Shown piece by piece: positions 1-7,896 of a stretch of DNA of 64,000 nucleotides. The position numbers and the translations under genes were made by a program. The notes under the pieces were generated by a model, which searched no databases, was not told the DNA's origin, and saw only the letters and a list, made by a program, of their open reading frames with translations. How positions within the stretch are numbered: position 1 is the first letter of the stretch; every line of letters begins with the position of its first letter. The stretch lies in assembly GCF_000716675.1 (NCBI RefSeq), contig NZ_JNXT01000020.1, forward strand, positions 60,258 through 124,257, read 5' to 3'. This stretch comes from Streptomyces alboflavus. Lineage in GTDB: Bacteria; Actinomycetota; Actinomycetes; Streptomycetales; Streptomycetaceae.

Positions 1-2
1 GG

Positions 3-1256
3 GAGAGCGGGGAGCAGCACCGCCTCGCACTCGCCGTGTTCCGGGAGACGGGCGACCGGCACGGCGAGGCGCGCTCCCTCGCGGGGCTCGGCCTCGCCGA
101 CTGGTTCACGCGCGGCACCCACCACCGCAGCGCGGCCCGGCACCGGCGCGCGTTCGCACTGTTCCAGGAGGTCGGGGACGTAAGCGGACACGCTCTTGAG
201 ACCAGCAGGCTCGGCATGGCGCACTGGGTCTTCGGCAACCACGAGGAGTGCGCCGCCCACCACCGCCGCGCCCTCACGCTGTTCGAGGAGGCGGGCGACC
301 GGCGCGGGCAGGCCGTCGCGCGCAGCGGGCTCGCCCTCGCCGAGTGGCATCTGGGGCGGCCGGACGAGGCCGACGCGCACTACCAGCGCGCGCTGGCCGC
401 CTTCCGTGACACCTGCGACCGGCAGGGCGAGGCCATGGTGCTGCAGCGGCTCGGGTACGTGCACTGGGTGACGGGCCGGTACGGCCGGGGCGAGGCCGAG
501 CTGCGCGACGCGCTCGCGCTGTGCGCGGGCACCGGCAACCGCAACACCGAGGCGTGGACGCTGACCTCGCTCGGCCACCTGTGCCTGCGGCTGCGCCGCG
601 ACGACGAGGCGAAGGACCTGCTGCGCGACGGCCTCGCCCTGTCCCGCCGCCTCGGCGACCGGCACTGCGAGTCCAGCGGACTGCTCGGCCTCGCCCTGAC
701 CGCCCTGAACCAGGGCGACCCGGCCGCCTGCGGGCGCCACGCCCGCGACTCGCTCACCCTCGCCCGGGCGATCGCCAACCCGCACGGGGAGGCCTGGGCG
801 ATGATCGGCGTGGGGCTCGCGCTGGTGCACGGGGGCGGCGAGGTCGGCGTCCGGGCAGGGGGCGGCGTCGACCACATCGGCAGCGGTCAGGACGCGGGTG
901 AGGAGTGGTTCCGGCGGGCCGCCGCCGTCGCCGAGCGCGTCCGCGAACCCCACACCGAGTCCATGGCCCGCCACGAGCTGGGCCGCGCCGCCGCGCACCT
1001 GGAACGCCCGGCGGAGGCCGAACGGCATCTCCGGGCGGCGCTCGTCCTCCGCCGCCGCATCCAGGACCGGCACGGCGAGGCCGAGACACGCACGGAACTG
1101 GCCGCGCTGCTGCGGGACACCGGGCGTCCGGACGCCTCCCGCGCGGAGGAGGAAGCCGCGTCGGCGCTGTACGCCGGGATTCCGCTGCACGACCGGGTGC
1201 CGCTCGCCCCCTGGCTCCCCGGCCCGAGGGCGGGCACGGCCTCGGACAGGCCCTAG
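3..1256 (+). CDS. TPR-repeat protein, 5' end outside window
   Basis: The reading frame is open to the first base of the window, and the codons before the first GTG (position 36) already encode TPR-like sequence (ESGEQHRLALAVF). The gene therefore starts upstream and only its C-terminal part is here. About nine units of roughly 40 residues repeat the pattern H-x-R-A-L-x-x-F-x-x-x-G-D-R-x-G-E-A, typical of the TPR tails of large Streptomyces regulators (SARP/AfsR or NB-ARC ATPases) and of free-standing TPR proteins. No enzyme motif is visible in this part. Its function is probably protein-protein contact; the family of the missing N-terminus cannot be told. Its last four bases overlap the convergent TetR gene. 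Confidence 0.75.
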   Translation, partial: ESGEQHRLALAVFRETGDRHGEARSLAGLGLADWFTRGTHHRSAARHRRAFALFQEVGDVSGHALETSRLGMAHWVFGNHEECAAHHRRALTLFEEAGDRRGQAVARSGLALAEWHLGRPDEADAHYQRALAAFRDTCDRQGEAMVLQRLGYVHWVTGRYGRGEAELRDALALCAGTGNRNTEAWTLTSLGHLCLRLRRDDEAKDLLRDGLALSRRLGDRHCESSGLLGLALTALNQGDPAACGRHARDSLTLARAIANPHGEAWAMIGVGLALVHGGGEVGVRAGGGVDHIGSGQDAGEEWFRRAAAVAERVREPHTESMARHELGRAAAHLERPAEAERHLRAALVLRRRIQDRHGEAETRTELAALLRDTGRPDASRAEEEAASALYAGIPLHDRVPLAPWLPGPRAGTASDRP

Positions 1257-1828
1257 CCCAGCACCTTCCCCACATACTCCCCGAGCCGCCCCCGGATCTC
1301 CTCCCCCGACATCCCCTCCACCGCCACCAAGTGCTCGACCAGGTCCGCCCGTACGGCCGCGAGCAGCACGTGGGAGGCGTAGTCGGCGTCGGGCACCGCG
1401 TCCGTCGCCGCGAGGGTGTCCCGCAGGACGCCGTGCCACCAGCCGTAGTGCTCCGCCTCGTACGGGCTGCCGCCGCCCGACTCCTCCAGGGCGACGGACA
1501 GATGGCGGTTGCCGAGCTTGAAGACGAGCAGGGCGTCCAGGAGCGCGGGCACCCGGTCGCGGGCGGGGGTGGCGGGGCCGAGCGGCGGCGGCCCCGAATC
1601 GACGGCGGCGCGCACCGCCTCGCTGCGGGCCGTGAACACCGCGCGGATCAGGCCGGTGCGGTCGCCGAAGCGGCGGAACAGGGTGCCCTTGCCGACGCCC
1701 GCCGCCGCCGCGATCTGGTCCATGGACACGCCGCGCGGGCTGTCGCTGCGCGCGAACAGGCCGTCGGCGGCGGCGAGTACGGCCTCGCGGTTGCGGGCCG
1801 CGTCGGCGCGGGCCTTGCGCTCGGTCAT
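1253..1828 (-). CDS. TetR-family transcriptional repressor
   Basis: A 191-residue protein of normal TetR length. The N-terminal helix-turn-helix covers about residues 10-55, with the typical sequence MDQIAAAAGVGKGTLFRRFG. The C-terminal all-helical ligand domain is diverged and gives no hint of the ligand. The gene is divergent from the SnoaL-like and NmrA-like genes, and two palindromes lie in the 117-base gap. By family rule it should repress the divergent pair and possibly itself. The start is the first ATG of the frame, directly before a typical positively charged TetR N-terminus. Confidence 0.9.
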   Translation of the reverse strand: MTERKARADAARNREAVLAAADGLFARSDSPRGVSMDQIAAAAGVGKGTLFRRFGDRTGLIRAVFTARSEAVRAAVDSGPPPLGPATPARDRVPALLDALLVFKLGNRHLSVALEESGGGSPYEAEHYGWWHGVLRDTLAATDAVPDADYASHVLLAAVRADLVEHLVAVEGMSGEEIRGRLGEYVGKVLG

Positions 1829-1872
1829 GGGGACACCGTCATCTCGCGCGGGGCCTTTCGTGCGGGGACACC

Positions 1873-1921
1873 TTTACAAAGCGGACCGGCGGTCCGTATC
1901 GTCAAACGGACCGACAGTCCG
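1873..1921 (+). promoter_or_regulatory. Promoter with two tandem TetR operator palindromes
   Basis: TTTACA (1873-1878) and TATCGT (1897-1902) are separated by 18 bases and face the SnoaL-like gene. A palindrome with arms CGGACC/GGTCCG and a 3-base centre (1882-1896) fills the spacer. A second, with arms CGGAC/GTCCG (1907-1921), follows downstream, with centres 25 bases apart. The position inside and just after the promoter fits repression by the adjacent TetR protein. That the sites bind this regulator is inferred from position. Confidence 0.7.
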
Positions 1922-1945
1922 AATCGTAGAGGACGGCACCTTCCC

Positions 1946-2377
1946 ATGCCCACTGGCACCTCTTCCGCCCCCACCCCCTCCGAACTGTTCCGCGACGGCA
2001 TCCAACTCCTGCTCACCGACGACGTGGCCCGCTGGGTCGAGCTGTTCGCCGAGGACGCCGTCGCCGAGTTCCCCTTCGCCCCGGAGGGCTACCCGCGGCG
2101 CGTCGAGGGCCGCGCCGCGCTCGGCGAGTACCTGCGCGGCCTCGGCTCCCACATCGAGTACCAGGCCTTCCCGTACATGGACATCCACGAGACGGCCGAC
2201 CCGGAGACGATCGTGGTCGAGTTCGCCGCGAAGGGCCGCGTCGTCGCGACGGACGGCCCCTTCGAGATGACGTACATCGCCGTGATCACCGCCAAGGACG
2301 GCCGCTTCACGCGCTACCGCGACTACTGGAACCCGCTGGCCGTCCCCGGCTCCCTCACGGAGGCCGTCGGTGCCTGA
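1946..2377 (+). CDS. SnoaL-like / NTF2-fold protein
   Basis: A 143-residue protein with the SnoaL/NTF2 cone fold: an N-terminal helix (SELFRDGIQLLLTDDVARWVEL), then FAEDAVAEFPFAPEG, and a C-terminal strand pair ending RYRDYWNPLAV. Small proteins of this type act as isomerases, hydrolases or ligand carriers. The reaction here cannot be predicted. The frame is open far upstream inside the TetR region, but the ATG at 1946 is the start that follows the promoter and gives a family-length product. It overlaps the next gene by 8 bases, so the two are translated together and probably controlled by the divergent TetR. Confidence 0.85.
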   Translation: MPTGTSSAPTPSELFRDGIQLLLTDDVARWVELFAEDAVAEFPFAPEGYPRRVEGRAALGEYLRGLGSHIEYQAFPYMDIHETADPETIVVEFAAKGRVVATDGPFEMTYIAVITAKDGRFTRYRDYWNPLAVPGSLTEAVGA

Positions 2378-3263
2378 GCGCTCCGGGCCCGGCCCGCTGA
2401 CCGTCCTGGTGACGGGCGCCACCGGCACCACCGGCACCCGCGTCACCACCCGCCTGGCCACCCTCGGCCACACCGTGCGCGCCGCGAGCCGCTCGGGCCG
2501 CACCCCGCACCCGGGGGCCCGCGCGGTCCGCTTCGACTGGTACGACGAGGCGACGCACGCGCCCGCCCTGCACGGGGCCGACCGCGTCTACCTGGTCGCG
2601 CCGGTCGGCGATCCCGACCCGGTCGCCGTCGTGCTCCCGTTCCTGCGGCGGGCCCGTGCGGCGGGCGTGACCCGGGTGGTCCTGCTGAGTTCGTCGGCCA
2701 TCGAGGCGGGCGGCCCCGCCCTCGGGCAGATCCACCGACTCCTCGCCGAGGAGGGCCTGTTCGAGGAGTGGGCCGCGCTCCGCCCTTCCTGGTTCATGCA
2801 GAACTTCACCGACGACCACCCGCACGCCGAGAGCGCCCGCACCGACGGCGTCCTGACGACCGCGACCGGCACCGGCCGGGTGCCCTTCGTCGACGCCGAC
2901 GACATCGCGGCGGTGGCCGCGCACGCCCTCACCGCCACGCCCCCGCCCGGGCACGACCTGGTGATCACCGGCCCGGAGGCGCTGACGTACGACGAGGTGG
3001 CGGCGACGCTCACCGACGTCACGGGGCGGGCGGTGACCCACCACGCCGTATCGGCCGACGAACTCGCCGAACGGCTCACCGGACGCGGCCTCCCCGCCGG
3101 GTTCGCCCGTGTCCTGGCCGCCCTGGACGACGGCATCCGGGGCGGCGCCGAGGACCGCGTCACGGACACCGTGGCCCGTCTCACCGGCCGGGCGCCGCGC
3201 TCCTTCGCGGACTACTGCCGCGATGCCTGGTCGCGCTCGGCCGTCACCGACCCGTCGCGGTGA
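2370..3263 (+). CDS. NmrA-like NAD(P)-binding protein (atypical SDR)
   Basis: A 297-residue atypical short-chain dehydrogenase of the NmrA/SDR_a5 type. A Rossmann glycine motif (TVLVTGATGTTGTRV) lies near residue 12. The typical NmrA stretch follows (YLVAPVGDP, then VLLSSSAIEAG, then LRPSWFMQNF). No Tyr-x-x-x-Lys catalytic pair is seen, as usual for NmrA-like members, which act as quinone or NADPH-dependent reductases or redox sensors. It starts with GTG inside the end of the SnoaL-like gene, so they form a coupled pair under the TetR-type promoter. Its 3' end overlaps the opposite-strand beta-galactosidase by 52 bases. Confidence 0.87.
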   Translation: MPERSGPGPLTVLVTGATGTTGTRVTTRLATLGHTVRAASRSGRTPHPGARAVRFDWYDEATHAPALHGADRVYLVAPVGDPDPVAVVLPFLRRARAAGVTRVVLLSSSAIEAGGPALGQIHRLLAEEGLFEEWAALRPSWFMQNFTDDHPHAESARTDGVLTTATGTGRVPFVDADDIAAVAAHALTATPPPGHDLVITGPEALTYDEVAATLTDVTGRAVTHHAVSADELAERLTGRGLPAGFARVLAALDDGIRGGAEDRVTDTVARLTGRAPRSFADYCRDAWSRSAVTDPSR

Positions 3264-5155
3264 TCGAGGCGCAGCCGCACCCTCTCCCCCGCCGCCGTCA
3301 CCCGCGTCCGCACCTGCACACCCTCCGGGAGCCCCGCCTCCACGGGCGACACGCCGGCCTCCGCCCGTACCCGGTCGAGGAGTTCGCGCATCGTCTTCGG
3401 ATCGGGGCGCAGGCCCAGGTACCAGGCGGTGCCCCGGCCGTACTCATGCCGGGTCACGGCGGGGCCGCCCTCGTCGTACGCGAGGACCTGTTCGGCGCCC
3501 TCCAGGCGGATCTCCTCGGCCCAGGCGCCGTCGGGGCGCGGGTCGAACTCCTCGACGGTCAGGCCGAGCACCTCGCGCAGCGGTCCGGGGTAGCCGCCGA
3601 GGTGTACCCGGTCGTGCTCGTCGGTGATGCCGGAGAAGTACGACACGACGAGCGTGCCGCCGCCCCGCACGTAGTCGGTGAGGCGCGCGGCCGTGTCCAG
3701 GGACAGGGAGTACAGGTGCGGCACGAGCAGCAGCCGGTACGCCGCCAGGTCCCCGTCGACCGGCACCACGTCGCACGCCACCGACGCGTCGTACAGCGCC
3801 TTGTGGTGGGCGAGCGCGCCCTCCAGGTAGTCCACCTCGCTCGGGTGCGCGTCGGTCTCCAGGGCCCACCAGTTGGGCCAGTCCAGGAGCAGCGCCGCGT
3901 CCGCCCTCTCCGGCCGTGACCTCAACAGGTCGGCGTGTGCGGCGAGTTCGGCGCCGAGCTCGGTCACCTCGCGGAAGGTGCGGGTCTCGGGGCCCGCGTG
4001 CGGCACCATCGCCGAGTGGAACTTCTCGGCGCCTCCGCGCGACTGGCGCCACTGGAAGAACAGCACCGCGTCCGCGCCGTGCGCCACGGCCTGCCAGCTG
4101 TCCAGACGCATCCGTCCGGGCGGCTTGCGGCCGTTGTGGGCACGCCAGTTGACGGCCGAGGGGGCCTGTTCCAGGAGCAGCCAGGGCCCGGCCTTGAGGC
4201 CGCGCATCACGTCGTAGCTGAAGGCGGTGCGCTGGGCGGCGTCCGGGTCGTGCGGGTCGGGATAGGAGTCGTACGAGACGACGTCCAGGTGCGGGGCCCA
4301 GCGGAACAGGTCGAGGGTCTTGGCGACGGGCACGAAGTTCGTGGTGACGGGGGTGTGCGGGGTGACGCGGGCGAGGACGGCCTTCTCCGCCAGGTAGCAG
4401 GCGAGGAGTTCGTCGGAGGAGAAGCGGAGGAAGTCGGCCTGCTGGGCGGGGTTGCGGAAGGAGGGGGCCGCGCGCGGGGTGTGGATCTCCTCCCAGGTGC
4501 TGTAGCGCTGCGACCAGAACGTCGTCGACCAGGCGTCGTTCAGGGCGTCGAGGGTCTGGTACCTCTCGCGCAGCCAGGTGCGGAACGCCGCCGTGGACAC
4601 CTCGCAGTGGCAGTGGCGCGAGATGTGGCAGCCGTACTCGTTGCCGATGTGCCACAGGGCGAGCGCCGGATGGTCCGCGTACCGGGTCGCGAGGCGTTCC
4701 GTCAGGCGCACCGCGTGGCTGCGGAAGACCGGGCTTGAGGGGCACCAGTGCTGGCGGGAGCCGGGGTGCAGCCGGGTGCCGTCCGCCAGGACGGGCAGGG
4801 TCTCGGGGTGCAGGCGGGCCAGCCACGGGGGCGGGGACGCCGTCATCGTGGCCAGGCAGGCGGCGACGCCCGCGGCGGCGAGGCGGTCCAGGTGGGCGTC
4901 CAGCCAGGTGAAGTCGTAGGCGCCGGGGGTCGGTTCGGTGGTGGCCCAGCCGAAGATGCCGAGCGTCACCAGGTTCACGCCCGCCGCGCGCATCAGCTCG
5001 ACGTCCTCGGCGTGCACGTCGGGGCCCCACTGCTCGGGGTTGTAGTCACCGCCGTACGCGAGGGACGTCAGCCTGTCGTAGAAGCGGTCCAGGTTGCCGC
5101 TGCTATCACTGCTGCCGCCGGTGCCGTCGGGGCCGCCAGTGCCGTCGGGGGTCAT
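3212..5155 (-). CDS. GH42 beta-galactosidase
   Basis: A 647-residue glycoside hydrolase family 42 enzyme. It opens with the family signature GGDYNPEQW (about residue 35). The acid/base glutamate is E173 in HIGNEYG and the probable nucleophile is E329 in LLLEQAPSAVNW. Cysteines C176, C182 and C184 match the zinc-site cysteines seen in many GH42 enzymes. The family removes terminal beta-linked galactose. No signal peptide is present, so it acts in the cytoplasm on imported oligosaccharide. It is in a 4-base ATGA overlap with the upstream GntR gene. With the sialidase and importer nearby, galactose exposed after removal of sialic acid is a plausible substrate. The 3' end overlaps the convergent NmrA-like gene. 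Confidence 0.93.
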   Translation of the reverse strand: MTPDGTGGPDGTGGSSDSSGNLDRFYDRLTSLAYGGDYNPEQWGPDVHAEDVELMRAAGVNLVTLGIFGWATTEPTPGAYDFTWLDAHLDRLAAAGVAACLATMTASPPPWLARLHPETLPVLADGTRLHPGSRQHWCPSSPVFRSHAVRLTERLATRYADHPALALWHIGNEYGCHISRHCHCEVSTAAFRTWLRERYQTLDALNDAWSTTFWSQRYSTWEEIHTPRAAPSFRNPAQQADFLRFSSDELLACYLAEKAVLARVTPHTPVTTNFVPVAKTLDLFRWAPHLDVVSYDSYPDPHDPDAAQRTAFSYDVMRGLKAGPWLLLEQAPSAVNWRAHNGRKPPGRMRLDSWQAVAHGADAVLFFQWRQSRGGAEKFHSAMVPHAGPETRTFREVTELGAELAAHADLLRSRPERADAALLLDWPNWWALETDAHPSEVDYLEGALAHHKALYDASVACDVVPVDGDLAAYRLLLVPHLYSLSLDTAARLTDYVRGGGTLVVSYFSGITDEHDRVHLGGYPGPLREVLGLTVEEFDPRPDGAWAEEIRLEGAEQVLAYDEGGPAVTRHEYGRGTAWYLGLRPDPKTMRELLDRVRAEAGVSPVEAGLPEGVQVRTRVTAAGERVRLRLDHRDGSVTAERDQASRQ

Positions 5156-5904
5156 CCCACACCTCTCGATCCCTGTCCCGCCCGCGCCTCGATGCCGCGG
5201 AAGTGGTCCGCCATCGCCCGCTGCGCGGCGCCCACGTCGCCCGCGCGCAGCGCCGCCACTATGTCGCGGTGCCTGCGCACGGTGAGGTCGGGCGCCGGGT
5301 CCCGCGACCAGCCGCGGACGCCCGCGACGCGGTGGAAGACGTGCCAGAACGCGCCGAGCAGCTGGGTGACGAGCGTGTTGCCGAGCGGCCTGTACAGCGC
5401 CTCGTGGAACTCGCGGTCCAGGTCCGGGAAGGCCTCCCCGGCCGCCGCCGCTTCCTCCATCCGCCGCACCAGGTCCTCCAGGCCGGTCAGCTCGGCGTCG
5501 GTGAGCACCGCCGCGACCGCACGCACGAGACCCTCCTCCAGGACCGCCCTGACCTGCAGGATCTCGGCGAGCGCGGGGGTGTCGTCGGCGAGCTGGACCA
5601 GGGTGCGGAAGGTCAGGCCGTCGGCGAGGGGGGTCAGGGAGGCCTGGCCGACGTAGGTGCCGTAGCCGTGCCGGATCTCCACGATGTCCAGGGCCTGCAG
5701 CGCCTTGAGGGCCTCGCGCACGGAGTTGCGGCTGACGCCCAGCTCCTCCATCAGCTCGGCCTCGGTGGGCAGCAGCGCGCCGGGGCGCAGCCGCCGGTCC
5801 AGGATCAGCTGGGTGACCTCGCGCTGGACCTGGCCGCTCACACGCCGTTCACCGGACCGCCTTGGGGCGGGCCCGGGCCGTTCACGGATGGGCTCCTGAG
5901 GCAT
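5152..5904 (-). CDS. GntR-family (FadR/FCD) regulator, probable sialoglycan repressor
   Basis: About 250 residues. The winged helix (AELMEELGVSRNSVREALKA) is followed by an FCD all-helical effector domain (FPDLDREFHEALY, then VRRHRDIVAALRAGD). The frame opens at a GTG at 5943, but that codon lies within the operator-like sequence. The ATG at 5904 is preferred because a TACGAT -10 box ends 7 bases before it, which would give a leaderless message. It is co-transcribed with the GH42 gene and divergent from the ABC importer operon. A shared GGACGTGGGA word occurs upstream of itself, the importer and the sialidase, so it is the likely repressor of all three. The FCD effector would be a sugar acid; sialic acid is an inference from context. 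Confidence 0.88.
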   Translation of the reverse strand: MPQEPIRERPGPAPRRSGERRVSGQVQREVTQLILDRRLRPGALLPTEAELMEELGVSRNSVREALKALQALDIVEIRHGYGTYVGQASLTPLADGLTFRTLVQLADDTPALAEILQVRAVLEEGLVRAVAAVLTDAELTGLEDLVRRMEEAAAAGEAFPDLDREFHEALYRPLGNTLVTQLLGAFWHVFHRVAGVRGWSRDPAPDLTVRRHRDIVAALRAGDVGAAQRAMADHFRGIEARAGQGSRGVG

Positions 5905-5911
5905 GCGCCAC

Positions 5912-5941
5912 ATCGTAGGCACGGATGACATCCCACGTCCC
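5912..5941 (-). promoter_or_regulatory. GntR gene promoter with operator copy A
   Basis: On the minus strand GGACGTGGGA (5931-5940) sits where the -35 region would be, and TACGAT (5912-5917) is a good -10 box. Repressor binding here would give autoregulation. The word is repeated at 6091-6100 and 14496-14505. Confidence 0.6.
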
Positions 5942-6041
5942 ACCTCCGGACGAGACTTCTGTGCGCGCGGCGGCCCGTCCGGGCCTGAGGGTTGCTCAAT
6001 TCCGATCCGGGAACAGCGGGTTCTGATCCGTGCGCGTTCTC

Positions 6042-6100
6042 TTGACCGGCACTCGCGGCCCTCTTATGGTCGCCACGCCAGCACGACGTAGGACGTGGGA
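6042..6100 (+). promoter_or_regulatory. ABC importer operon promoter with operator copy B
   Basis: TTGACC (6042-6047), a 17-base spacer and TATGGT (6065-6070) form a good SigA-like promoter reading towards the solute-binding protein. GGACGTGGGA (6091-6100) lies about 20 bases downstream of the -10 box, where a bound repressor would block transcription. The following TCTCCCA (6101-6107) extends the site into a partial palindrome. Confidence 0.65.
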
Positions 6101-6178
6101 TCTCCCACCGGAAGAACTACACCTCCCTCTCACCCGGCACTTGGGGAGCAGGCCTCCCCACTCCTTCATGGAGGCACT

Positions 6179-7816
6179 GTGAGCCACCTGATCCCCGTGA
6201 TGCGCGACGGCGGGCACGGCCCCGACCGCCGGTCCTTCCTCAAGTACACCGGCGCCGTGGGCGCGGCGGCGGGTCTCACCGGCACGCTCGCGGCCTGCTC
6301 GGGACCGGAGTCGACGAACGACACCGGTGGCGGCGGCAAGGACGGCGGCACCCTGACGGCCGTCATCGGCTATGGCAACGACGGCAGTTGGGACCCGACG
6401 CAGACGGCGTCGGCGTTCGCGATGGCGGGCAACGAGCACATCTACGAGGCGCTGCTCGGCACCGACCCGATCAGCAGGGATCCCTACGCCCAGCTCGCCA
6501 CGGCGGTGCCCGCCGACCTGAAGGCGACGACCTGGAAGTTCGAGCTGCGGGCGGGCGCCACCTGGCACGACGGCAAGCCCGTCACCGCCGACGACGTGGT
6601 GTTCGTGTTCGACCGGATCCTGGACCCGAAGACGCAGACCCTCGCCAAGGGCTTCTTCGCGAGCTGGCTCAAGGAGGTCAGGAAGGTCGACGCGCGGAAC
6701 GTCGAGCTGATTTTGAAGTTCCCCTTCCCGGACGGCGCCGCCCGGCTCACCCTCGCCAAGATCATGCCGAAGCACGTCTACTCCAAGCCGGGCGCCTGGG
6801 ACGACGCGACCAAGGGCAAGGCGATCGGCTCGGGCCCGTACCGGCAGACCGCCCACCAGCCGAAGTCGAACACGACCTTCGAGGCCTTCGCCGACTACAA
6901 CGGCCCGCGCAAGGCCGCCTTCAAGAAGATGAACTGGCTGACGATCGTCGACGCGGCGCCGCGCGTCGCGAAGATCTCCGGCGCCGGCGCGGACGCCGAG
7001 ATCTCCGACAACATCCCGTACGCCAACATCGAGCAGCTGAAGAAGGGCGGCATGACGGTCGAGGGCGGGGCCGGCATGAACAACCTCTTCCTGATGTTCA
7101 ACACCGCGCACAAGCCGTTCGACGACGTGCGGGTGCGCCAGGCGCTGCACTACGCCATCGACCGCGAGAAGATGATCGAGGTCGCCCTGAAGGGGCACGG
7201 CAAGGCCGCCTCGTCCTTCCTGAACGAGGGCAACCCCAGCTACCGCCCGGCGAAGACCGTCTACGCGTACGACCCGAAGAAGGCCAAGGCGCTCCTGAAG
7301 GAGGCCGGGGTCGACAATCTGAAGATCAACATCATGGCGGTCAACGTCAGCTGGATCGTCGACTGCCTGCCCACCATCAAGGCGTCCTGGGACGCGATCG
7401 GCGTGCAGACCACGCTCGACCCGCAGGAGACCACGGCCGTCTTCACCAAGATGGACCAGAAGAAGGACTACCAGGTCGTCGCCGCCGCCTCGAACCCCAA
7501 CCAGTTCGGCACCGAGGCCGACCTGATCATGCATTACAACTACGGGCCCGACAACCTGTGGATGGGTTACGCCCGCTGGGCGAAGAACGCCCGCGCCAAG
7601 GAGTTGTTCCGGCTCATGGACCGGGCGACACGCGAGCCGGACGCCACCCGGAAGAAGACGATGGTGCAGGACTACATCGACATCGTCGCCGAGGAGGCCG
7701 TGCTGTACCCCGTCGTGCACAACGAGCTGATGACGGCGTGGGACCCCAAGCAGCTCACCGGTGTCCGCGCCCAGCCCTACCCCGGGATCAACCTGCTGCA
7801 GGCCAAGTGGGCCTGA
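6179..7816 (+). CDS. ABC transporter solute-binding lipoprotein (peptide/oligosaccharide type, SBP_bac_5)
   Basis: About 545 residues, the normal length for family 5 extracellular solute-binding proteins. The N-terminus has a twin-arginine motif (DRRSFLK), a hydrophobic stretch and the lipobox LAAC, so it is a lipoprotein probably exported by Tat. Later blocks typical of the family include WHDGKPVTADDVVF and RQALHYAIDREKM. The GTG at 6179 is chosen because GGAGG lies 4-6 bases before it. The upstream GTG at 6095 falls inside the operator. This family binds peptides, but also oligosaccharides and sialic acid (SatA and SiaE-type importers). Here the adjoining aldolase and sialidase suggest sialic acid or a sialo-oligosaccharide. 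Confidence 0.9.
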   Translation: MSHLIPVMRDGGHGPDRRSFLKYTGAVGAAAGLTGTLAACSGPESTNDTGGGGKDGGTLTAVIGYGNDGSWDPTQTASAFAMAGNEHIYEALLGTDPISRDPYAQLATAVPADLKATTWKFELRAGATWHDGKPVTADDVVFVFDRILDPKTQTLAKGFFASWLKEVRKVDARNVELILKFPFPDGAARLTLAKIMPKHVYSKPGAWDDATKGKAIGSGPYRQTAHQPKSNTTFEAFADYNGPRKAAFKKMNWLTIVDAAPRVAKISGAGADAEISDNIPYANIEQLKKGGMTVEGGAGMNNLFLMFNTAHKPFDDVRVRQALHYAIDREKMIEVALKGHGKAASSFLNEGNPSYRPAKTVYAYDPKKAKALLKEAGVDNLKINIMAVNVSWIVDCLPTIKASWDAIGVQTTLDPQETTAVFTKMDQKKDYQVVAAASNPNQFGTEADLIMHYNYGPDNLWMGYARWAKNARAKELFRLMDRATREPDATRKKTMVQDYIDIVAEEAVLYPVVHNELMTAWDPKQLTGVRAQPYPGINLLQAKWA

Positions 7817-7821
7817 GCGAC

Positions 7822-7896
7822 GTGAGCAAACCGAACGCCGGCGGCGGCCCGAGGAGGCCGTACGCCGTGAGCGACCAGAGGAGCGTCCAGCAGTGA
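7822..7896 (+). CDS. Possible 24-residue coupling ORF
   Basis: A GTG at 7822 opens a 24-codon frame that ends in TGA at 7894-7896, overlapping the GTG start of the permease gene by two bases. Such a stop-start overlap would let ribosomes finishing the short frame start the permease. The peptide resembles nothing known to me. It could equally be chance in the 76-base gap. Confidence 0.25.
   Translation: MSKPNAGGGPRRPYAVSDQRSVQQ

Noticed and set aside
905..1945. Long upstream extension of the SnoaL-like gene
   Set aside because: It is the open shadow frame of the TPR and TetR genes. The promoter and family length point to the ATG at 1946.
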